From Flavobacterium chungbukense (GTDB taxonomy: Bacteria; Bacteroidota; Bacteroidia; Flavobacteriales; Flavobacteriaceae), in contig NZ_JAJGZV010000003.1 in the NCBI RefSeq assembly GCF_020805785.1, positions 496,001 through 560,000 on the forward strand: a stretch of 64,000 bases of DNA, in the 5' to 3' direction. Shown in pieces: positions 16,184 to 24,600 of the stretch (within the stretch, counting starts at the first letter, position 1; the number at the start of each line of letters is the position of its first letter). The notes beneath the pieces were generated by a model, which was given only the letters and a program-made list of their open reading frames with translations, had not been told where the DNA came from and did no database searches. Made by a program: the position numbers and the translations under genes.

Positions 16184-17332
16184 CTATTTTTTATGAATTA
16201 AACGAGTTAATTTGATGGATAAGTCGGTTAAAATTATTTTTGCATTTCCGTTTCTTTCAATGTGATACATCGCATCTGAAAGCTCTTTGAAAATTTCATG
16301 AATATTATTTCCATTGACGAAAGGAGCAAAATTTTCTAGTTTAAATTTATCAACCTTAGGTTCGATATAAACTAAACTCGGTGTTTGATAATTTAGCATC
16401 AGTGCTTGTCGGAACATTTCGATACAATATTGAATAAATTTTTTCTGGCTTTCGCGTCCTAGGGCAGCAATTTGCTCACTCCAGGTAATTAAATCTTGAA
16501 TGGCTGCTGCATTTCCTTTTGCTCTAAAAGCAGCGCGAACCCAATTGACAAACCATTGCTCAAAAGGAAATTCATCGTCATCTTCTTTAAGCAAATGCAA
16601 TGCTTTACTAAAATTACCCTGAGCCTGATGTGCAATTTTTTTGGCTAAATTCGAATCTACATTTTCTTGTGAAACCAAAGCTTCTGCAATAACTTTTTCT
16701 GGAAGTGCATTAAAGTGAATTACCTGACAACGAGAACGTATGGTCTGAATAATATCTTCTTCATTTTCAGAAATCAGAATAAACATGGTTTTGTCTGAGG
16801 GTTCTTCCAGAAGTTTCAGCAATTTATTTGAAGCCGCAATATTCATTTTATCGGCCATCCAGATAATCATAATCTTGTAGCCACCTTCGTAAGATTTCAG
16901 CGCAAGCGATTTTAGAACTTCCTGAGCATCTTCTACTCGAATTTCTCCCTGTTTATTCTGCACGCCAAGAATTTTGTACCAATCGAATAAACCGCCATAA
17001 GGCATTTCTTGAATGAAACTTCGCCAGTCTTGAATAAAATCTAAACTTTTTGGTTTTGTTTTAACGTCTTCGGTTGTAACAGTCGGATAAATAAAATGCA
17101 AATCCGGGTGAGAAATGTTATCGAATTTAAGATTGCAGGAATCATTTCCGTTCGAGTTTTCGTTGCCGCTATTACCGCATAAAATGTATTGGGCGTAAGC
17201 AATTGCAGTAATTAATGTTCCGCTTCCTTCTGGACCAACAAATAATTGTGCATGTGGAATTCTACCAGATGCAGCACTTTTTGTCAAGTGGCTTTTGATG
17301 TGATCTTGACCTAAAATTTGAGAAAATTGCAT
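16184..17332 (-). CDS. holB: DNA polymerase III subunit delta' (clamp-loader subunit)
   Basis: 382 residues. The fold is that of clamp-loader AAA+ proteins: QILGQDHIKSHLTKSAASGRIPHAQLFVGPEGSG at the start, but the P-loop is GPEGSGTLIT, lacking the GKT lysine. That is the known feature of the non-ATPase delta' subunit. The sensor-1/SRC-like region is SENEEDIIQTIRSRCQVIHF with the SRC arginine finger, and AASNKLLKLLEEPSDKTMFIL is diagnostic. The zinc-module cysteines are reduced to CGN...SCN. It acts in loading the sliding clamp. It is followed directly by the DoxX gene. Confidence 0.92.
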   Translation of the reverse strand: MQFSQILGQDHIKSHLTKSAASGRIPHAQLFVGPEGSGTLITAIAYAQYILCGNSGNENSNGNDSCNLKFDNISHPDLHFIYPTVTTEDVKTKPKSLDFIQDWRSFIQEMPYGGLFDWYKILGVQNKQGEIRVEDAQEVLKSLALKSYEGGYKIMIIWMADKMNIAASNKLLKLLEEPSDKTMFILISENEEDIIQTIRSRCQVIHFNALPEKVIAEALVSQENVDSNLAKKIAHQAQGNFSKALHLLKEDDDEFPFEQWFVNWVRAAFRAKGNAAAIQDLITWSEQIAALGRESQKKFIQYCIEMFRQALMLNYQTPSLVYIEPKVDKFKLENFAPFVNGNNIHEIFKELSDAMYHIERNGNAKIILTDLSIKLTRLIHKK

Positions 17333-17702
17333 GGAGCAAAGATAGCAGAAAATGATGTAGTCAAAAATTTTAGGGATAAACTTTCTTACTTAATCATGAT
17401 TTTCAAATTGCAGGCTTAAAACATCTAATTTTTATCTTGTTTTTAATTCTATTTTGTTAATAAACATCTCAAACTGAGCGTTTATCAAGATGTTTTTGTT
17501 AATATTTTTTTTCAAAAAACGCTAAACGTAAGGTTTTTTTGATTATTTAAAGATTGTAATTTTTATATTTTATGGCGAATACCTTACTTTTTGAGTCTTA
17601 ACATTTTTAACAAAAAGAGCGTTAAAACGCACATTTTCTCGACATAACGCTGGTTTTTAAGCTTTTTTTAAGAAAATATTTTGAAAAAAAAATCCTTTAG
17701 AG

Positions 17703-17732
17703 TTGTTAATTAAGTTAATTTCTATATTTTTG
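17703..17732 (+). promoter_or_regulatory. Consensus Bacteroidota promoter of the gliding operon
   Basis: TTG (17703-17705), a 19-base spacer, then TATTTTTG (17725-17732). Both boxes and the spacing match the Bacteroidota housekeeping promoter. It lies 35 bases before the first gene of the sprB-type operon and is the best promoter in the window. The 434-base gap upstream (17333-17766) also has an imperfect dyad at 17456-17502 (AACATCT/AGATGTT) but no gene. Confidence 0.8.
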
Positions 17733-17766
17733 TTTTTATCAACAACCAATTATAAAATAAGAATCT

Positions 17767-18219
17767 ATGAAAGGGAAAATTACTCTATTAAGTGCTTTTT
17801 TTATCTTAACTACTGCTGCTGTTTCGGCACAGGCAAAGAATGCTCCTAGAAGTATTATCAGTACAACGGCTCTTATCCGTAAATACCATGATCAAAAAGA
17901 ATTGAGTGGTATGCAAAAAGGTGAGCTTCTAGAATTATACATTGAGCGTATTAAAGTTTTAGTAAAAACTCTCCCTTACATTGCTTTGGTTACTAAACCA
18001 GGTGTTACAATGGCAGACTTAGGTATTCCAGACGATGGTGATCACAAAAAAATCTTAGATGCTCAGGCAGTTGGTACTTCAACTTTTTTGGATACTACTG
18101 TAGAGTTTCAAAGAAAAATGATGCCTTATTCTGATAAAGGGAATCTTATCGCTGCAATTTTATTTTACGAAAGTACATTGAAATCATTACACGAGTTCAA
18201 CGATTTGAATGAAATGTAA
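17767..18219 (+). CDS. Secreted protein of unknown function, first gene of the sprB operon
   Basis: 150 residues. Signal peptide MKGKITLLSAFFILTTAAVSAQA; the mature part is mainly helical (STTALIRKYHDQKELSGMQKGELLELYIERIKVLVKTLPYIAL..., FYESTLKSLHEFNDL). No known domain is recognised. It follows the strong operon promoter and precedes six co-directional genes ending with sprF. The order and number of genes match the published seven-gene sprB operon of F. johnsoniae, so a role in gliding-machinery assembly or adhesin export is inferred, not shown. A terminator-like hairpin lies between this gene and the next. Confidence 0.75.
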   Translation: MKGKITLLSAFFILTTAAVSAQAKNAPRSIISTTALIRKYHDQKELSGMQKGELLELYIERIKVLVKTLPYIALVTKPGVTMADLGIPDDGDHKKILDAQAVGTSTFLDTTVEFQRKMMPYSDKGNLIAAILFYESTLKSLHEFNDLNEM

Positions 18220-18310
18220 TAAATGATTAATTTTTTTTAAAACCTTTTTCGAAGTGTTTACGTAGATGGAAAAGATCTAAGTGGAATGCTTTCGAAAAAC
18301 AAAATAAAAA

Positions 18311-18363
18311 AAAACTCATTCTCGAAGGTTCTGAAATTTCGGAAAATTCGAGAGGAGTTTTTT
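18311..18363 (+). terminator. Terminator-like hairpin inside the gliding operon
   Basis: AAAACTCATTCTCGAA pairs with TTCGAGAGGAGTTTT with one bulge and a mismatch, followed by TTTTTT. It lies between the first and second genes of the operon. It may be a partial terminator setting a higher level of the first gene, or mark a separate promoter downstream. Confidence 0.65.
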
Positions 18364-18410
18364 CGTTTACGCATACCCAAATTTATTATTAACCGTAATA
18401 CCCCCTTATC

Positions 18411-19700
18411 ATGAAAAAAATTACTCAATTAATCTGCGTTCTTTTGACAGTTACGAGTATGAGTGCTCAACAAGAGAAAGGAATTATGGGCTACACTAAT
18501 TGGTTAAACAACTGGACCGAATTTAAGCCTAACAAAGTAGACTATGGAGAAGCAAACCAAATTTTAGCAGGAAATATTTCTGTTAATACTAAATTGCTGA
18601 AAAGAAACATCTACGTTTTACAAGGAAACGTATACGTTACAAACAATGCTGTTTTGACTATTGAACCAGGTACAGTAATTATTGGTGACTTTGAAACTAA
18701 AGGAACGTTGGTAGTTACAAAAGGTGCTCAATTAGTTGCAGATGGTTTAGAAACAGATCCAATTGTATTTACTTCAAACCGCAGCATGAAAAAAGCTGGA
18801 GATTGGGGTGGAATCGTAGTTCTTGGAGATGCTCCAATTAACAAATTTGGAAATGTAGGTTCTTATAACCTTGATCTTGATCCAACTCTTACTACCTACG
18901 GTGGAGATAATGTAGCTTCAAATTCTGGTATTTTAAGATTCGTAAGAATTGAATTTGCTGGTAAAAAAGTTAAAGGTGTAGATACTTTCAATGGTTTAAC
19001 TCTTGCTGGTGTTGGAAACAAAACAGTTCTAGAAAACATCATGGTTAGCTATGCTGGCGGAGATTCTTTCGGAATCTTAGGCGGTGACTTAAGCGCTACA
19101 AAATTTGTTTCTTATAAATCGGTTAATGACGATTTCAAATTTTCTCAAGGTGTACAATGTCGTTTCTTTAATTCTTTAGCAGTAAGATCTTCTTATTTCT
19201 CTAGTACTAAAGACGGATCTCGTTGTATGGAGGTTAGATCTTTTGAAAAGAAAAGTGAAACAGATTTTACTAAAAAACAAACTTTAGTTGTTGCAAGTAA
19301 TATTACAATGGTTAATGACAGTGAAAATATTAAAGCTGATATTCAAGCAGGTTTAGTAAAAGAAGCTGTTTACGTTGCAGAAAATGCTTCTCTTGAAATG
19401 AAAAGAAGTGTAATCTCTGGATTTAACCCAGCGGTATTATTAGACAGCAAAACAGAAATCAATGACGCCAACCTTAAAAAAATTAAGTTTGAAGAAATGT
19501 ATTTCAATTTATGTAATGGAAACATCTTTACTGAATACAATTCGAATAATGAAGATTTAGAAAGCTGGTATGGAAATAGTATTTTCTTTAATGTTTACTC
19601 TCAAAGTGACAACAAAGAAACGTTTATTGATATCTTCAATCCTAAGAAACCAGATTTCAGATTACAATTAGGAAAAATCACAGCTTCAAGCGGTAAATAG
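18411..19700 (+). CDS. Secreted beta-helix-like protein of the sprB operon
   Basis: 429 residues with a signal peptide ending MSAQQ. Residues about 60-250 carry short repeating strands (YVLQGNVYVTNNAVLTIEPGTVI, GTLVVTKGAQLVADG, DPIVFTSN, GDWGGIVVLGDAPIN). These are typical of the right-handed beta-helix segments in Bacteroidota surface proteins. No T9SS C-terminal sorting domain is seen, so it may remain periplasmic or attach through partners. No enzyme signature is present. Its position in the operon suggests a gliding or adhesin-related role. Nothing more specific can be said. Confidence 0.75.
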   Translation: MKKITQLICVLLTVTSMSAQQEKGIMGYTNWLNNWTEFKPNKVDYGEANQILAGNISVNTKLLKRNIYVLQGNVYVTNNAVLTIEPGTVIIGDFETKGTLVVTKGAQLVADGLETDPIVFTSNRSMKKAGDWGGIVVLGDAPINKFGNVGSYNLDLDPTLTTYGGDNVASNSGILRFVRIEFAGKKVKGVDTFNGLTLAGVGNKTVLENIMVSYAGGDSFGILGGDLSATKFVSYKSVNDDFKFSQGVQCRFFNSLAVRSSYFSSTKDGSRCMEVRSFEKKSETDFTKKQTLVVASNITMVNDSENIKADIQAGLVKEAVYVAENASLEMKRSVISGFNPAVLLDSKTEINDANLKKIKFEEMYFNLCNGNIFTEYNSNNEDLESWYGNSIFFNVYSQSDNKETFIDIFNPKKPDFRLQLGKITASSGK

Positions 19701-19802
19701 ATAAATAGTTTCGATTTTTATTCCTCGCGTAAATTTTATTAATAAAGTCCCCAGACACAATTTATGTATCGTTAAAGGACCCCAAATAAAGATCAAGACA
19801 TA

Positions 19803-20210
19803 ATGGTATCTACGAAAAAATATTTTTTATATATTATATTTTTGGTTTCGCCTATTTCGTTAACTCTATATGCACAGAATACAGCAGGAAAACCTACACA
19901 GGCTGCTGATTCTGCGTGCAGTTTAACTTTGGGTAATGCTAACCAAAAAAGTACTAATGCTGTGATAGAAAACAGCAATTCAGACAAATTTAATCAGTTT
20001 ATAGTAGGGATGTCCAACCCCAAGGACAGCCTTACTATAGTTGCTGAAACCCATACAGTATCTAACGATTGTAAAGAGAATACATCGCTTACAGCAACTT
20101 CGATTCTTGCTAAAGACATCATCGAAAACTATAAGTATGACTTCTCAGAAACATTCATTGATATTTTGTTTTTTGAGCGTATCGACCTAGCAAGAACACG
20201 CACTATATGA
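19803..20210 (+). CDS. Small secreted protein of unknown function, sprB operon
   Basis: 135 residues. The N-terminal hydrophobic stretch (YFLYIIFLVSPISLTLYAQ) is a signal peptide. The mature part is Ser/Thr/Asn-rich with two cysteines and no recognisable domain. Its TGA overlaps the next ATG (ATGA at 20207-20210), which implies translational coupling to sprC. The 102 bases before it hold no other gene. It corresponds in position to the third uncharacterised gene before sprC in the published F. johnsoniae operon. Confidence 0.65.
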   Translation: MVSTKKYFLYIIFLVSPISLTLYAQNTAGKPTQAADSACSLTLGNANQKSTNAVIENSNSDKFNQFIVGMSNPKDSLTIVAETHTVSNDCKENTSLTATSILAKDIIENYKYDFSETFIDILFFERIDLARTRTI

Positions 20211-21646
20211 TTCAAAAAACTACTTTATCTTTCTTTAAAGTTTTCTTTTTAATTAGCATTATGTTTTTTGCTAAAGGAAACCTGCATGCCCAAACTATCG
20301 TGCCAGCGCAATTAGATGGCTTAGATAAATTGTGTGCAGGTAGCTCTTTTAATGAATTTTTTGCAACCTTTAGTTATGTTAATTTTCCTGAAGGAACAAC
20401 CTTTACAATTGAACTTTTAGATAGTTCAAACAATCCAATTGGTACGACTTTGCTTCAAACTATAGACGTATCAGCAACACAAAAGACTATTAAATTTGCT
20501 GTTCCGACTACCTTGGTAGGCTCTGAAACATATGGCTTAAGAGTCAAAAGTTCGGGAACTACTACGAGTACTAGATTTAGAAATTCTGCTGGGAACACTT
20601 CTTTCCCAGCTTATTTTAAAGTTTACGAAACTACATTTTCAATCAACAACAAAGATACTAACGCTACAATTTGTGCGGGAGGAAACATTACTTTATCGGT
20701 AGACAGCGGCACAACAGGTGTTCCTGCTTCTTCGCCAGTAAACTACCCAAATCTTAAATATATCTGGTATAAAGACAATGTTGTTATTGCAGGACAAAGT
20801 GGTAAAACGTTAACGGTAAATGCAGCGGGAGATTATTTCGCAACTATTGATTATGGATCATGTACAGATGCCAATTTTAGTTCTAATCATGTTACGGTTG
20901 GAAATTCATCTTCAAGCGGGGCTGTTACAATTAGTTCAAGTTTAGGAAACCCATTTTGTGCTAGTGGTACAGGAACTGTTTTAACAGCAACTTCTGGAAA
21001 CAAATACCAATGGAAAAAAGATGGCGCAGTGATTAATGGCGCAACAAATAGAACTTATTCTACCAATGAATCTGGCTTATATTCTGTAGAAGTTGATTTT
21101 GGTGGATGTAGTGCTACAGGAACAATCAATCTTCAAAGTAATGGCTTTGATGCCAGTATTGATGTTCAAGATGGATATAAGCTGAGTGAAGGTGAAACCT
21201 TAAGTGTAAATGTTACAACAGATGCTGCGGCTCCGACTTTTGAGTGGTATTTAAATAATAATTTAATTTCTGGAGAAACTGGAAGTTCATACACTGTTTC
21301 TGTGAAAGGTAATTATAAAGTAAAAATTTCTCAGGCATCGGGTTGTGTAGCGACTAAAGAGTTTTCATTTAAAATTAATGGTGATTCTGGTCCAGCAAGT
21401 GTTATTCCGAATATTATAAAATTGAGCGGAATGAATCCATACTGGAATATTCCAGACGAATATAAAAACGCGACGACTAAGGTTATAATCATTAGTTCAA
21501 ACGGAGATAAAGTCCTTGATGTGGTAAACTATCAAGGCGATTGGCCCCAAAGCAATATAGATTTTAAAAATGTAAATCCCGTTTATTACTATGTCATTCA
21601 ATCAGACACCGGTGAAAAAAAAGGATCAATAACTGTTATAAAATAA
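20207..21646 (+). CDS. sprC: Gliding motility protein SprC-like (Ig-like repeats, sorting-type C-terminus)
   Basis: 479 residues with a signal peptide of about 29 residues (ending GNLHAQ). Three or four Ig/PKD-like segments are visible through repeated patterns: KYIWYKDNVVIAGQSGKTL, YQWKKDGAVINGATNRTY, FEWYLNNNLISGETGSSY, each followed by a GxYxVxV strand. The last 85 residues (VIPNIIKLSGMNPYWNIP...) resemble a divergent gliding-motility C-terminal (CHU_C/type B) domain. SprC is needed for SprB-dependent movement in F. johnsoniae. The call rests on gene order (sprC-sprD-sprB-sprF) and general architecture. It is separated from sprD by one base. Confidence 0.75.
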   Translation: MIQKTTLSFFKVFFLISIMFFAKGNLHAQTIVPAQLDGLDKLCAGSSFNEFFATFSYVNFPEGTTFTIELLDSSNNPIGTTLLQTIDVSATQKTIKFAVPTTLVGSETYGLRVKSSGTTTSTRFRNSAGNTSFPAYFKVYETTFSINNKDTNATICAGGNITLSVDSGTTGVPASSPVNYPNLKYIWYKDNVVIAGQSGKTLTVNAAGDYFATIDYGSCTDANFSSNHVTVGNSSSSGAVTISSSLGNPFCASGTGTVLTATSGNKYQWKKDGAVINGATNRTYSTNESGLYSVEVDFGGCSATGTINLQSNGFDASIDVQDGYKLSEGETLSVNVTTDAAAPTFEWYLNNNLISGETGSSYTVSVKGNYKVKISQASGCVATKEFSFKINGDSGPASVIPNIIKLSGMNPYWNIPDEYKNATTKVIIISSNGDKVLDVVNYQGDWPQSNIDFKNVNPVYYYVIQSDTGEKKGSITVIK

Positions 21647-21647
21647 T

Positions 21648-24600
21648 ATGAAGAAAATCCTACTATTCATCACTTTATTTTACGGCTTTTCAAATGTACT
21701 CTATTCTCAAAATGCTTCTGAGGATGGAGTTGTTTCGTTTTCATTACCTATTAGAAATTCTTTAAAATTTAATAGATACTTAATTAACCCAACATTCAGT
21801 TTTGTTCGAGAAGCAAATCCGTATGTAAGTTTTTATAACAAAAGACAATGGGTTCAATTTGATGATGCCCCACAAACTTATTTAGCCAATTATTCTGGAC
21901 GTATTAGAGAAAATGATGCTTTTGCAATTGGCTTGTTTCAACAGAATTATGGGTTGATGACTGTCTTTGGTGGAATTGCCAATTTTGCTCACAATATCGT
22001 TTTGGATCAAGACAGCAATTTGACTTTTGGTTTAAACGTAGGTGCTTATCAAAGTGGTTTAAACAAAGGAAAAATTATTTCTGATGATTCTGATATCTTA
22101 ATTGGCGAATATCCTTCAAGCACTTTGCTTACCGTTAATCCTGGAATTAATTATGGTACTGCTTTTTTAGATTTCGGATTGTCGATCAATAATTTAGTAT
22201 TGTACAATTTTGGTGCAGGTATGGTAAAAGAAGATCCTGAAAGAGCAATTCAACTACACGCCATGTATACTGGATATATTGACAGTTACGGATTCTTTGA
22301 CAGAAGTAGATTTTCAGGTATTGTTAGAACAGAAATTAAAAAAGATAAAACAGTTATTTCTGGTCTTGGTATGCTGACATTACAGCAAGGAATTTGGGCG
22401 CAAGCGGGTTACAATACTTTATACGGAGTTTCAGCAGGACTTGGGGTAAATATTTCTCCCAGTATTGCTATTGAATATAATTACGAAAGAGGAATGGGCA
22501 ATTTCTCTAATCTAGGCGGTTCACATGAATTTGCCATTGCCTACAAATTCAAAAACAGAAATTACTATTACGCAGATGAAGATGAAGGATCATTAATAGA
22601 TCCAGCAAAACCAAAAGCAGTAATGGCCAAACCTTCTACAGCTGCAAAAGTAACCAGAGAAGATGGAGCTGAAAAAGCTAGATTGGCCGCTGAAGCGAAA
22701 GCGAAAGCCGATGCAGAAGCAAGACAAGCAAGACTTGCCGCTTCAGAAAAAGTTAAGGCCGATGCAGAAGCTGCGGCAAAAGCAAAATTAGATGCAGATA
22801 ATAAAGCTAAAGCAGATGCTGAAGCTGTTAAAATAAAACTAGCAGCCGATGCTAAAGCCAAAGCAGATGCAGCAGCTGCAGCAAGAGCACAGACTGCAAC
22901 CGCAAATAGAGCTGTTGCTACAACTCAAAAAACACAAGCGCAATTGGCAGCAGACAAAGCTAGAGCTGATGCAGAAGAACGCAGAATTAAATTGGCTGCA
23001 GACAATAAAGCAAGGGTAGATGCAGCCGCAGCCGCAAGAGCACAAGCAGCAGCGAATAAGCCAGTAGCAAATAAACCAGTTGTTGCTTCAACTGCACCAA
23101 AAACACAAGCACAATTAGCAGCTGACAAAGCGAAAGCAGATGCAGAAGCTATGAAATTGAAATTAGCTGCAGATGCTAAAGCAAAAGCCGATGCTGAAGC
23201 CGCTGCAAAAGCGAAAGCTGAAGTTCCAAAACCAGCTCCAGCTCCGGCGCCGCAAAAAACAGCTGCACAATTAGCAGCTGATAAAGCAAAAGCTGATGCC
23301 GAAGCCGCAAGACAAGCGAGATTGGCAGCTGCAGAAAAAGCCAAAGCAGATGCTGAAGCTGCAAGAATTAAACTTATCGCAGATAATAAAGCAAAAGCTG
23401 ATGCTGCAGAAGCGAAACGTAAAGCCGATGCAAAAGCAAAAGCAGCAGAAGCGGATATGCAGTCTATTTTGGCTGCAGATGCAAAAGCGAAAGCAGATTC
23501 TGATGCTTTACAAGCAAGATTAGCAGCTGAAGCGAAAGCGAAAGCAGCGGCAGAAGCAAAAACTAAAGTATCTATTGATGCAGCAAATAAAGCAAAACTT
23601 GCTGCGGATGCGAAAGCAAAAGCAGCTGAAGAAGCAGCGCAAAAAGAAAGATTAGCAGCCGAAGCGAAAGCAAAAGCAGACGAAGAAGCTAGACAAGCTC
23701 TAATCGCAGCTGAAGCAAAAGCAAAAGCGGACGCAGAAGCGTTAAAAATAAAACAAGCAGAAGAAGCACGTCAGGCTAAATTAGCTGCAGACGCAAAAGC
23801 GAAGGCAGATGCAGAAGCGCTTCAAGCGAAATTGGTTGCAGATGCAAAAGCTAAAGCAGATGCTGAAACTGCTGCAAAAGCAAAATTAGCAGCAGATGCG
23901 GAAGCCGAAAAAGCAAGATTGGCTGCTGAAACAAAAGCAAAAGCAGATGCCGAAGCAGAGAAAGCAAGATTGGCAGCAGATGCAAAAGCGAAAGCAGATA
24001 TGGAAGCTTTACAAGCTAAACTAATAGCAGACGCAAGAGTTAAAGCAGATGCTGAAGCTACTGCAAAAGCAAAAGCGGATGCAGAAGCTAAAAAATTACA
24101 AGAAGCAGAAGAAGCACGTCAGGTTAAATTGGCAGCAGATGCAAAAGCTAAGGCAGATGCAGAAGCACTTCAGGCAAAATTAGCGGCGGATGCAAAAGCA
24201 AAAGCAGATGCAGAAGCTTTGAGAGCGAAACAAGCTGCAGATGAAAAAGCTAGATTGGCAGAAGAGGCTCGTCAGGCTAAATTGGCAGCAGATGCAAAAG
24301 CTAAGGTAGATGCAGAGGCACTTCAAGCAAAATTAGCGGCAGACGCAAAAGCGAAAGCAGATGCAGAAGCTTTGAAAGTGAAACAAGCTGCAGATGAAAA
24401 AGCTAGATTGGCAGAAGAGGCTCGTCAGGCTAAATTGACTGCTGATGCAAAAGCGAAAGCTGATGCTGAGGCGTTGAAAGCGAAACAAGCAGAAGAGGCT
24501 CGTCAGGCTAAATTGGCTGCTGATGCTAAAGCTAAGGCAGATGCAGAAGCTTTAGAAGCAAAATTAGTAGCTGACGCAAAAGCAAAAGCAGACATGGCGG

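Noticed and set aside
22568..23364. Several Ala/Leu/Cys-rich open frames on the minus strand opposite sprD
   Set aside because: They are mirror images of the GCA/AAA repeat coding for the SprD coiled coil. Their composition is low-complexity and none has a start context or domain.
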